Made by a program: the position numbers and the translations under genes
Virus record (IMG/VR): IMGVR_UViG_3300037199_000067
Location: 1 to 56,423 of that record
Direction: 5' to 3' (one strand)
DNA: 56,423 nt
Origin: a virus
Notes under the pieces: model-generated
Database searches by the model: none
Told to the model about the DNA's origin: nothing
Seen by the model: the letters and a program-made list of their open reading frames with translations, nothing else
Shown: positions 6,224 to 13,797 of the stretch, piece by piece
Layout of the letters: each line of letters opens with the position of its first letter
Numbering within the stretch: the first letter of the stretch is position 1

Positions 6224-8365
6224 ATGAAAAAACTGATTATCTCACTGATGGTGCTGCTGGGGCTGTCGGCCTCGGCGCAGAACTACTATGTCGGCCAGTT
6301 CAGTGGGCTGGACGTTGGCAACACAGGAATTGTTAATCAGGCCGGCCAAACCATCGACCAGCGAGCCACCACAGCGGCGGCGAATGTGGTTTCAACCGGG
6401 GCAGTCGCCTCGGTGTATGGCCAAAGTTCAGCGAGTTCCAACTTGGTCGGTCAGGCATTTCTAAGTAATTACAATATAAAATACAGAGCGAATGGCGGTA
6501 GGCCCATTATGGCGTTTACCGGAGAGGCTTCTTCCCCAAATCAAAGTTACACCTCAACAACAAATCAGCTTATACCTGCAATTCAACTGGGCTATGTGGC
6601 CGCCGGGTACAACACCTATTTAGCAGACGAGCAAGACCTAGTAGCCCACACCAACATTGGTGGAGTGGTTTTTCCGTTAATCACTAATTCATTTCCGAGT
6701 GCTGGCGAAGTTGGGGGAGTTGGTTATCTTCCACTCATCAATAATTTCCTAAAACCCAATGGAATAACTGGATTTGGAGTGCTGTTTGAAATCGGCCCGT
6801 CGGCAGCAGCTGGCATTGGAATGGCTCCCTACTGGGACAGAGACGTGATGTACGCCACTACAAACTGGGGGGTGTCTGTTTGGTCGTTGTATATGGATGA
6901 AACAAACTACAATCCATATTGGTACGACATGGAGCGCACTTTGCAAGCGATTGAAGCAACTGGGAGCAACTGTTATATTTTCACCGGCGGATTTGTTGGT
7001 GTTCGCAATTTTGGATTGCCTAATGGAGAATTAACAAATATCAACTACTTTTCACCATCCTACTTTGCCCCTTATGTGAATTGCCAAACAGTAGGAAATG
7101 TAGACCCGACTTCGTATCAAAATTTCTTTAATATTTGGTTTACATATGTAACCCCCTATCTCGCTCTGGAAGCGCCGGGATATTCAATTTCAGAAACGTA
7201 TTGCTTAGGGTGGGGTAGCGGTGTGCCGGAACAATGGGGTACGATGTTCCAAATGGAAGCACTCACAGAATCGCCTTTAGTTCTTTCCATTGCTGGGAGT
7301 TGGAATCATTACGGCGTGAACACGGCATGGTTGCCTCAAGACGCAGCCCTGATTGCCATAGATCAAAACGTAAACCGACCACCTATAACCAATCCGCTAA
7401 ATACCAATGGTGTTACGTTCTGGGTAGGTGCGGCAACCTTTGATGCCGTTCCGAATACTTGGTATGTTGGAGTTTGGAATACCAATACCTACTCAACAAA
7501 TTTAGTGACAGTTCCATTATCCGCTTTAGGACTTTACGGATACAGCACAAATCAACCGACAACGATTTGGGATGCCACCATGCAGGCAACGGCGGGATAT
7601 GTCACCAATGGTCTTTGGACCATGACGAACAGCATGAATGGTGGTTCGGGCTACAATACAAACCTGTCGGCTGGTGATGCGACGGTCTATGTGCTGAAAC
7701 GGGGCTTGGTTTCAGACTGGTCGGGCGGAACTTCGACCATGACCAGTGGTCATCCATTGGCAACCTTCTCACCTGGAACCCAGAATAGTTCCTATGCGAT
7801 TGGGTTTAACCGCGATTACTGGTTGTGTACAACAACCTCTGGATATACAAATGTGGCAGTCTCGTCCTATGGAGGAATCACCCCAACCAACTTCATATCG
7901 ACGGCTTTTACCAACATGAGCCTGACCTATACGACATGGCCTGCAACCAATTTCACAACAGCTTTTAGTTGCTATGATGGATTTTACTTACCTGCCACTT
8001 ACACGATGACATTATCTGCTTACACCAACGGAGTTCTTGCGACAAGCGTAACAGTACCCGGTTCCACCGTATCACAGGGGGCCAGTTCCAACCTCACGGT
8101 GAACCTTACGGGCGTCACGACGCTAACCCTTACCGAATCCGAGAATGCGGCAATGCAGGGCGGTGGCGGCATCCCGATTGCTTTAGTTAATCCGGTATTG
8201 CAATCGCCGTACTCGACGGTTTATCAAGGGAACAATGTTGTGGCAATTCCAACCTACTTTCCTGTTACTGGAATGACCACCAACATCCAATTTACGGATG
8301 GTTTGATTAGCACCAATACCCTGTATTTCACAAACGGGGTTTTACAGGGCGTAACTAAACCATGA
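6224..8365 (+). CDS. Secreted GH27-like (alpha-galactosidase fold) protein with NPCBM-like C-terminus
   Basis: Encodes 713 residues with a signal peptide (MKKLIISLMVLLGLSASAQ). ATG 6224 is chosen because it starts the signal sequence and lies two bases after the previous stop. Residues about 115-385 follow glycoside hydrolase family 27 order: LGYVAAGYNTY (first strand), WGVSVWSLYMDE (nucleophile region, Asp near 225), TYCLGW (where DPDML normally sits), then FQMEALTESPLVLS and AALIAIDQN, matching the family's LWA..ApLl.s..... VIA.dQD. Residues about 530-690 resemble an NPCBM carbohydrate-binding sandwich. The catalytic Asp contexts are altered, so activity is uncertain. It is AT-richer than its neighbours, which suggests acquisition. 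It could degrade or bind a host surface glycan. Confidence 0.6.
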   Translation: MKKLIISLMVLLGLSASAQNYYVGQFSGLDVGNTGIVNQAGQTIDQRATTAAANVVSTGAVASVYGQSSASSNLVGQAFLSNYNIKYRANGGRPIMAFTGEASSPNQSYTSTTNQLIPAIQLGYVAAGYNTYLADEQDLVAHTNIGGVVFPLITNSFPSAGEVGGVGYLPLINNFLKPNGITGFGVLFEIGPSAAAGIGMAPYWDRDVMYATTNWGVSVWSLYMDETNYNPYWYDMERTLQAIEATGSNCYIFTGGFVGVRNFGLPNGELTNINYFSPSYFAPYVNCQTVGNVDPTSYQNFFNIWFTYVTPYLALEAPGYSISETYCLGWGSGVPEQWGTMFQMEALTESPLVLSIAGSWNHYGVNTAWLPQDAALIAIDQNVNRPPITNPLNTNGVTFWVGAATFDAVPNTWYVGVWNTNTYSTNLVTVPLSALGLYGYSTNQPTTIWDATMQATAGYVTNGLWTMTNSMNGGSGYNTNLSAGDATVYVLKRGLVSDWSGGTSTMTSGHPLATFSPGTQNSSYAIGFNRDYWLCTTTSGYTNVAVSSYGGITPTNFISTAFTNMSLTYTTWPATNFTTAFSCYDGFYLPATYTMTLSAYTNGVLATSVTVPGSTVSQGASSNLTVNLTGVTTLTLTESENAAMQGGGGIPIALVNPVLQSPYSTVYQGNNVVAIPTYFPVTGMTTNIQFTDGLISTNTLYFTNGVLQGVTKP

Positions 8366-8940
8366 CCCTCCTTCGCACCATCCTTCTGTCTTGTTTCCTT
8401 TGCGCTTCGGCGTGGGGGCAGGGCTGGTTGCTGGTTCAGCCGCCGGTTCACGGCCCGGCGATTACGTTCATGGACGGCACCGGCCAGCAGGCTCCGGGCG
8501 TGTTGACCAGCTTCTCCATGGTTAGAATCACCGACGACCAGGGCACGATAACCGGGGCGACGGTGGTTTGCGTCTCGCCGGACATGGGCCGCGTGTGGAT
8601 TGCGCCGCTGCATCACGTTGGGAATGACTTACTCGTCTCCACGGACAATTACAGCGATGGCGCTACGGTGGTTTATACCAACAGCCTCACCGGGGCGGGT
8701 CTGGAACTGAGCACGCCGGACGGCTCGCCCGTTGTCTGTCAGGTCAAGGAGACGTTGCAGGATTTGACGTGGCTCGCGGAGACGAATCCATCGCCATGGT
8801 GCGTCCCGTTCAGCGCACCATCACAGTTTTTCAACCTGTCGCCAAACGTCACCGCCAAGTGGTTTGTCAACTCGCTGGCGACTGAACAGCCCGTGGACAC
8901 CAACACAGACGAAACGGCCAGTGTGCCGCCGATGCCATGA
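8362..8940 (+). CDS. Secreted hypothetical protein
   Basis: Encodes 192 residues; its ATG overlaps the stop of the GH27-like gene (ATGA), so the two are coupled. A clear signal peptide (LLRTILLSCFLCASAWGQG) precedes a beta-rich domain (PAITFMDGTGQQAPGVLTSF, then VCVSPDMGRVWIAP) and a Pro/Thr-rich acidic tail (TEQPVDTNTDETASVPPMP). It may act with the GH27-like protein in the periplasm or outside the cell. No family is recognised. Confidence 0.6.
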   Translation: MTLLRTILLSCFLCASAWGQGWLLVQPPVHGPAITFMDGTGQQAPGVLTSFSMVRITDDQGTITGATVVCVSPDMGRVWIAPLHHVGNDLLVSTDNYSDGATVVYTNSLTGAGLELSTPDGSPVVCQVKETLQDLTWLAETNPSPWCVPFSAPSQFFNLSPNVTAKWFVNSLATEQPVDTNTDETASVPPMP

Positions 8941-9179
8941 AGAACAAATACAACCTTGTTCACCGTCCCGCGCTCAAGCGAATGACGGTCATTGCCCAAT
9001 GGCTCATGTCGGGAAAGCCGTTCAGCGCGACGACCATCTGCAACGAGCTTGAGCTGGCGTGGCCGCACACGATTCACCGGGACATCGACTTTCTGAGAGA
9101 CCAACTCGGGTACACGATTGAGTGGAACTTTTCACGGCGGACTTACGAGGGCCATCCCCCAAGGGAGAGGATTTTGTGA
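8937..9179 (+). CDS. Small winged-HTH protein (WYL-regulator N-terminus-like)
   Basis: Encodes 80 residues with an ATGA overlap with the previous gene. The sequence RMTVIAQWLMSGKPFSATTICNELELAWPHTIHRDIDFLRDQLG matches the HTH_11/DeoR-type winged helix: helix, turn, recognition helix, then RDIDFLRDxLG and a wing (YTIEWNFSRRTY). In bacteria this domain precedes a WYL sensor, which is absent here, so it is a stand-alone DNA-binding protein. It is odd among structural and lysis genes and could act as a late repressor or activator. Confidence 0.65.
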   Translation: MKNKYNLVHRPALKRMTVIAQWLMSGKPFSATTICNELELAWPHTIHRDIDFLRDQLGYTIEWNFSRRTYEGHPPRERIL

Positions 9180-9210
9180 AACAGTTATTCAAACGGAAAG
9201 GGATGAAGGG

Positions 9211-9525
9211 ATGAGCGACACGGAATCCAAATCCAGACCGTCGATGGAGTTGAGCAACCACCTCCGGGTGACCCTTCCGATTGTTCTCTCCTTCATCGGA
9301 CTGGCCGCCATGGGCACCATGGAGTGGGCATCGCTCCGGGGTGACGTGTCCGACCTTAAAAAGAGCCAGTGGACGGTCACCGACCAGCTTCAGTGGACGC
9401 TGGAGTTCAAGTCCTCAAATCCCGGAATCGTTGTTCCAATACCTACAATTCGAGGCGTGCCATCCACGTTTGATGCACTGTCGAAGATCAACACTAATTC
9501 GGTAGCATCCACCTCGAGGCCGTGA
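9211..9525 (+). CDS. Single-pass membrane protein
   Basis: Encodes 104 residues. ATG 9211 is preferred over upstream in-frame starts because AAGGG lies just before it (9206-9210 region) and it avoids overlap with the HTH gene. One membrane segment (VTLPIVLSFIGLAAMGTMEW) is followed by a short amphipathic helix and a Ser/Thr/Pro tail. It begins a run of six membrane or exported small proteins up to 11184, so a lysis-related role (holin, antiholin or spanin partner) is possible. Confidence 0.55.
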   Translation: MSDTESKSRPSMELSNHLRVTLPIVLSFIGLAAMGTMEWASLRGDVSDLKKSQWTVTDQLQWTLEFKSSNPGIVVPIPTIRGVPSTFDALSKINTNSVASTSRP

Positions 9526-9857
9526 ACATCCTGATGTTAAAATCTTCCATGGTGTTAATCTTTGCGTTCTCAATTTTCGGTGCCATCGCCAATGAACTTT
9601 TGCCACCCAACAGTGGTCAGGTGATTCTCACAGAGTTGGGGCAGATTGTGATTGCCTGCATCAGTGGGTATTGTCTGGTCAAGGTCACCCAGTTGAAAAC
9701 CCACATCAACAGTCGGATGGACGAGCTGCTAAAATTGACTGGTGACATGGCGCGCGCCGAGGGCGTGATTCAGGGAGTCAAAAACGAGAAGGCCGATGCG
9801 GCCCTGATGGCCAAGGGTGCGGCCAAAGAAACAGATGGACATTCGTCCGCTAACTGA
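9522..9857 (+). CDS. Two-segment membrane protein, holin candidate
   Basis: Encodes 111 residues from GTG 9522 (GTGA overlap with the previous stop); ATG 9534 is an alternative. Two hydrophobic segments (SMVLIFAFSIFGAIANELL and GQIVIACISGYCLVKV) are followed by a charged cytoplasmic helix (RMDELLKLTGDMARAEGVIQGVKNEK). Two membrane segments with a charged C-terminal tail is the class II holin layout. No sequence family is recognised, so the call rests on topology and context. Confidence 0.5.
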   Translation: MNILMLKSSMVLIFAFSIFGAIANELLPPNSGQVILTELGQIVIACISGYCLVKVTQLKTHINSRMDELLKLTGDMARAEGVIQGVKNEKADAALMAKGAAKETDGHSSAN

Positions 9858-9871
9858 TATAAGTTAAACCT

Positions 9872-10306
9872 ATGAAAAAGATGCTCACCATCGCAGGTCT
9901 GTTTCTTCTCGTCTCAACCTTGCTCGTCCAAGCGCAAGCGCCGGCAATTCTGACCATCACCAACGGCAGCAACATTGAGACGGTGAGCAATGGCGTCGTA
10001 ATCGCCACCACTCCGATTGTGACCCCTACCGCTGCGGCGTTCAGTGTTGCCAGCTCCCTTGGCATTCCTGACTGGGTGGTTTCATTGATACCGCTTAAGT
10101 ACATCCCATGGATTGCGCTTCTGCTGTGGCTTCTGCCTTACGCTGGACGCGCGTGGCACGCTTACCAGCAGGATGGTGGTGCGAAAGGCATTGCCGCCGC
10201 AGTCGCTTTCGGAACCAATGTCCCGGTCGCCCTCAAGGTTCAGTCAACTGGACAGCCAGTAGTCCCGACTGTTCCGGTCAATCCCGGAACTCCACCCAAG
10301 GTTTAA
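9872..10306 (+). CDS. Exported/membrane protein of the lysis-like cluster
   Basis: Encodes 144 residues. A signal peptide (MKKMLTIAGLFLLVSTLLVQAQA) is followed by a Thr/Val-rich segment and a membrane segment (LKYIPWIALLLWLLPYAGRAW), then a Pro/Val-rich tail. The phrase SLIPLKYIPWIALLLWLLPYAGRAWHA has the look of phage or plasmid small inner-membrane proteins next to holins. Function unknown. Confidence 0.55.
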   Translation: MKKMLTIAGLFLLVSTLLVQAQAPAILTITNGSNIETVSNGVVIATTPIVTPTAAAFSVASSLGIPDWVVSLIPLKYIPWIALLLWLLPYAGRAWHAYQQDGGAKGIAAAVAFGTNVPVALKVQSTGQPVVPTVPVNPGTPPKV

Positions 10307-10308
10307 TT

Positions 10309-10497
10309 ATGCTCACACTCGTCATCACCCTCATCGTCATCGGCGTATTGCTGTGGCTTCTGAACGCATACGTTCCCATGGACGCCAAAATCAAGACCAT
10401 CATCAACATCGTCGTGGTCATCTGCGTGGTCATCTGGCTACTGAACGCTTTCGGAGTCTGGGGCCACGCCCATGACGTGCCGGTGCCAAAATTATGA
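10309..10497 (+). CDS. Thivi_2564-type small membrane protein
   Basis: Encodes 62 residues in two membrane helices joined by PMDAKIKTIINIV: LTLVITLIVIGVLLWLLNAYVPMD and IINIVVVICVVIWLLNAFGVW. This pattern is what I know as the Thivi_2564 family of short membrane proteins, found in bacteria and phages; function unknown, holin-like by topology. The start follows TAA-TT-ATG. Confidence 0.65.
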   Translation: MLTLVITLIVIGVLLWLLNAYVPMDAKIKTIINIVVVICVVIWLLNAFGVWGHAHDVPVPKL

Positions 10498-10928
10498 ATA
10501 TAAAGTATTACATCATAGCAGCCTGCTTGACGGTTTTCATTGTGCCGACACTGGTCTTCATCGACGGCTGCGCCACCGTCAGCCCCACCTCCGACCCTAT
10601 CGTGGTCCACGCCGAGCAGGTTGAGGCATCCGCCGATGCCGCATTCCAACTCGTCGTCAGCGTGGACAATTCCGACAGGGGGTTCTGGCTCACCAACGCG
10701 CCGGCCTTCCACAATTTCGCTGAGTGGCTTCGGGCTCCAGTGCCGATTCCTGGGAACACGAACGAGCCGCGCGGTCTGGGTATGATTCTGCTGGTCGATA
10801 ACGCCAAACTGGCCTACGAGACCAACAGCGCGATGACCAACGTGCTGGCGACCACCTTGGCCGATTTGCAGACCGCATTGAATCAGGCGTCTGCGTGGTC
10901 CACCATCGTCCAAACCCCCACCCCGTAA
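10494..10928 (+). CDS. Putative lipoprotein, possible outer spanin
   Basis: Encodes 144 residues; the ATG overlaps the stop of the previous gene. The N-terminal hydrophobic segment ends in a lipobox-like FIDGCA (Cys about 26), predicting a lipid-anchored protein. The mature part is helical (AEQVEASADAAFQLVVSVDN... TNVLATTLADLQTALNQASAW). Position right after holin-like genes fits an o-spanin or another envelope lipoprotein, but phage lipoproteins have other roles. Confidence 0.55.
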   Translation: MNIKYYIIAACLTVFIVPTLVFIDGCATVSPTSDPIVVHAEQVEASADAAFQLVVSVDNSDRGFWLTNAPAFHNFAEWLRAPVPIPGNTNEPRGLGMILLVDNAKLAYETNSAMTNVLATTLADLQTALNQASAWSTIVQTPTP

Positions 10929-10932
10929 TTTT

Positions 10933-11184
10933 ATGGCATCAATTCTCGCCTTGCTCCCCCAGCTCATCGCTCTGATTCCCGTAATCAGCACCGGCGTCGG
11001 TGAGCTGATTGCGTTCATTTCGACCATCCGCACCGCCGCCCAGCAGAGTGCCCAGTGGACTCCTGAGCTTGAGGCCGCTTTCATCAATGCAGTTCTGGCC
11101 AAGGGAAGCACGGACGCATGGAAGACTGACGCGCAGGTGGCAGCGGCCAAGGCTGCGGCGCCCCCGGTCACGCCGGCCCCGTAA
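10933..11184 (+). CDS. Small membrane-associated protein
   Basis: Encodes 83 residues. A hydrophobic N-terminal half (ASILALLPQLIALIPVISTGVGELIAFISTI) is followed by an amphipathic helix and an Ala/Pro tail. It begins after TAA-TTTT-ATG. Members of this style (two helices, TPELEAAFxxAVLAKG segment) sit in lysis clusters; function unknown. Confidence 0.55.
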   Translation: MASILALLPQLIALIPVISTGVGELIAFISTIRTAAQQSAQWTPELEAAFINAVLAKGSTDAWKTDAQVAAAKAAAPPVTPAP

Positions 11185-11274
11185 TGGGTAGAATTCCCCA
11201 TTGAATTTTCAACGCCTTGGAGTACCGTCATGGGAACGTAGCGGCTGGCTTTGTCAGACTCGCTCCAACACACA

Positions 11275-11874
11275 ATGAACGAACACGAACTCTTACGCGC
11301 AATCCACCGATTGCTGGAGGAGAACAACAAAAAACTGGATAAAATTATGAGCGTACTATCTGACCTGCAAGCCGCCGTAGCGGCACTTCAAACCGCCGTC
11401 GCCACCGAAAGTTCAGCCGTATTGGCTGCCATCGCCGACATCAACAGCCTTCCCGCATCTGACGCGCAACTGGTGCCTTTGACCACTGCGATCACCGCTG
11501 CGGTAACCGCCATCAACGCAAACGCTGCGAGCCTGACCGCCGCCGTCGGCGCCGTAACTGGCCCGCCCGTGGTCTCTCCGGCGATTGCTGCAATCCCCGC
11601 TGTGACCATTTCGCTGGCCGCAGCTCCGGGACTGGCAACCGTGCCGCTGTCCGGCATCACCTCCACCGCCCCGAGCCCGAGCATTTCCGTGGTCGCTGTT
11701 GCGAGCGACAATGGGGCCGTCATCTCGGCCCCGGCTGTGGTTTACACCAGCCCCTCCGCCACTGGTTCTTTGACGTTCACTCCTGTGGCCGTTGGAACCT
11801 CGACGGTGACGGTGACTGTGAGCGATGGTGTTGGCTCGGCCACCCAGACGTTCGTGGTCACGGTGACTGCGTAA
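11275..11874 (+). CDS. Coiled-coil plus Ig-like domain surface protein
   Basis: Encodes 199 residues from ATG 11275; a TTG at 11251 is an in-frame alternative. Residues 1-110 are a coiled coil (LLRAIHRLLEENNKKLDKIMSVLSDLQAAVAAL...), then an Ala/Val-rich stretch, and the last 70 residues form an Ig-like beta-domain with the typical end (GTSTVTVTVSDGVGSATQTFVVTVTA). Such domains decorate phage particles and bind weakly to host surface sugars. It is the last gene of the first plus-strand block. Confidence 0.6.
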   Translation: MNEHELLRAIHRLLEENNKKLDKIMSVLSDLQAAVAALQTAVATESSAVLAAIADINSLPASDAQLVPLTTAITAAVTAINANAASLTAAVGAVTGPPVVSPAIAAIPAVTISLAAAPGLATVPLSGITSTAPSPSISVVAVASDNGAVISAPAVVYTSPSATGSLTFTPVAVGTSTVTVTVSDGVGSATQTFVVTVTA

Positions 11875-11894
11875 GTTTTAGGTGTTCAAATCAG

Positions 11895-11923
11895 CCCGGC
11901 ATCAGAGATGGTGCCGGGTTTTT
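11895..11923 (+). terminator. Rho-independent terminator
   Basis: CCCGGCATC (11895-11903) pairs with GGTGCCGGG (11910-11918), 9 bp with one G-U pair and a 6-base loop, followed by TTTTT (11919-11923). It ends the plus-strand late block just before the stop of the opposing terminase gene; on the minus strand there is no T tract, so it acts mainly on plus-strand transcripts. Confidence 0.8.
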
Positions 11924-13747
11924 CTATGCGTGGGTGAGGTCGCCGGATTTCCACAAATTCCGGCTGCGCTCCTCAAGCTCCCGTTTCCAATCCTGCTTCG
12001 CCTTGGATTCCTTCTTGTTGACCATGCTGTCGATGACGAAGCCCAGCCGCTGCGCGCCAAGGCAGCCGATGGCCACGGCGTCAGCCAGGTCGGGTGAGCG
12101 GCCAATCTTCTCTTTCATCTTCCACTTGGGCTCAACCTCGATGCGGTTGGCTCCCACGGTGGTCCACTCGCGCGCGCAGAACTCGCGCATCACGGCGTCG
12201 GTCAGACCCCGAAACTGGCCGGCCTCGACGATGAGCCGGACGCTGAACCAGACCTCGGTGATGAACTTCGAGTAGTATTTGTTGCAGGGCACCTGAATCT
12301 GAGCCGACACCATGCGCTCGGTGGGATTGCCACCGCAGTCGATGGGATTGCAGCGCGGCGACCACAGGCGGGCGAAGGCACTGACCAGCGTGGTCCGCAT
12401 CCCCGAGTCGTAGAAGAAGTTCTCTGGCGGGATTCCGCGCGTGGTGCACTGGGACTGCACGAAGCTGACAATCTGCTCCTCCGGCTCGCCACCTTGCAGG
12501 ACATTGATGGGCACCACGGCGGTATCCACGAGTGCCAGAATCTGGCGCTGCTGCTTCCCTGGCGGTGCCTGTGAAATGAGGTTTCCAATGATCTCGCCGC
12601 CGTCCAGCGTCTTGGACTCCAACCCGAACTGAATCTCGCCAAAGATGCAGCGGTCGCCGCCCGCGCCACGGTAGGCCGCGTCCAGGAACGCCACGCGCGT
12701 CCGCAGGCTGTTGAGCCACATCGGATGCTCCATGGCCCCGCCCTTGCGGCAGAGCTGTGAGGTGAGCACGCGCCGGCTGCCTTGCCCGCGCGGCATCATG
12801 CCCTGGTTCATCATCGTGAACTGGAGGCTGTCCCGACCGTACTGCTCAATGTCGCGGTTGATGGCCTCCTGGGTGATGAGCGGGATACCCAGCTTGCCGT
12901 CCAGATTGGGCGAGTCGGTGCCCACAAGCTGGATGCAGACGCCATTCGTGCGCCGCGTGGGCCACGTCTTGGTCTTGGGGGTCTGGTCAATGCCTCCATC
13001 CCATCCGCCAAGCTCGAAGGATGGCTCGCACAGGATGCCCAGCGCGTCCGTGGTCTCCTTGGGATTACCAAGCCCCACCAGTTTGAAGTCCTCGTTCTTG
13101 TCGAGGTTGGAGATGGCCATGAGCACCGCCGGCGGCAGCATCTGCAACTCGTCAAATACGCAGCGGATACGCTTGTTCTTGATGCCGATGAACTCAGAGA
13201 TGCCCTTGAAGTCGCCGCCGCTCAAGCACGGGACTCCAACAATCCCATTGCGAAAATCACGGCCATCCTTGGCGTCATCTTTACCTTCGGTGACAATCCT
13301 CATCCGACCGTCAATGGCGTGGCCCGGAAGGTACGGGTGTCGCAGGCGCGCCAGCCGGTGGTACTTCTTGATTTCACCAAAGATGCGGTCCTGCATACGC
13401 TCCTTAGTGGTCGAGCAGACCAGTACGGTGGTGCATTCCGGGAAGCAGTAGTAATCCGCGAGAACGTCAGTAGCCGAACTGCAAGTTTTTCCGGTGCTGG
13501 CGGGACCCATCACGCCGATGGTTCGATGGGTCAGATACATCTCCAATTGAAGCTCGTTCCATTTATGCCAGAGCTTCTCAGTGGGCCACAGCAGTTCCTC
13601 CAGCCGACGGAAGTGCCAGAGCATTCCATTGCCAATGGCCTGTCCCTGCTTGCCGAGGCAACCCCGGCGAATCATGGAAATCTCGATTTGGACGTTGGTT
13701 ATGCCCCCCGGCCAACGAAGGCCATACTTTTCTTGTTGAATCGGCAC
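11924..13747 (-). CDS. terL: Terminase large subunit
   Basis: Encodes 607 residues. ATPase: Walker A GPASTGKT (81-88), Walker B CVFDE (196-200). Nuclease: FLDAAYRG (Asp 356), FFYDSG (Asp 447) and SPDLADAV near 560 give the three acidic residues of the RNase-H fold. This is the motor that cuts concatemers and pumps DNA through the portal. GTG 13747 is the first start; an internal ATG at EISMIRRG is possible. It is the only late gene on the minus strand here, isolated from the other head genes by a terminator on one side and a divergent spacer on the other. No small terminase subunit was recognised. Confidence 0.92.
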   Translation of the reverse strand: MPIQQEKYGLRWPGGITNVQIEISMIRRGCLGKQGQAIGNGMLWHFRRLEELLWPTEKLWHKWNELQLEMYLTHRTIGVMGPASTGKTCSSATDVLADYYCFPECTTVLVCSTTKERMQDRIFGEIKKYHRLARLRHPYLPGHAIDGRMRIVTEGKDDAKDGRDFRNGIVGVPCLSGGDFKGISEFIGIKNKRIRCVFDELQMLPPAVLMAISNLDKNEDFKLVGLGNPKETTDALGILCEPSFELGGWDGGIDQTPKTKTWPTRRTNGVCIQLVGTDSPNLDGKLGIPLITQEAINRDIEQYGRDSLQFTMMNQGMMPRGQGSRRVLTSQLCRKGGAMEHPMWLNSLRTRVAFLDAAYRGAGGDRCIFGEIQFGLESKTLDGGEIIGNLISQAPPGKQQRQILALVDTAVVPINVLQGGEPEEQIVSFVQSQCTTRGIPPENFFYDSGMRTTLVSAFARLWSPRCNPIDCGGNPTERMVSAQIQVPCNKYYSKFITEVWFSVRLIVEAGQFRGLTDAVMREFCAREWTTVGANRIEVEPKWKMKEKIGRSPDLADAVAIGCLGAQRLGFVIDSMVNKKESKAKQDWKRELEERSRNLWKSGDLTHA

Positions 13748-13748
13748 T

Positions 13749-13775
13749 GTAAGGTTTTAGTTGTTTTTTCCTTAC
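13749..13775. promoter_or_regulatory. Divergent control spacer between terL and tail genes
   Basis: Only 50 bases separate the terL start from the start at 13798. They hold an inverted repeat GTAAGG (13749-13754) / CCTTAC (13770-13775) around a T-rich centre. Promoters in both directions must lie here or within the adjoining genes; no clear -35/-10 pair was found. Confidence 0.3.
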
Positions 13776-13797
13776 GCGAGCATACAGTAACTCCAGC

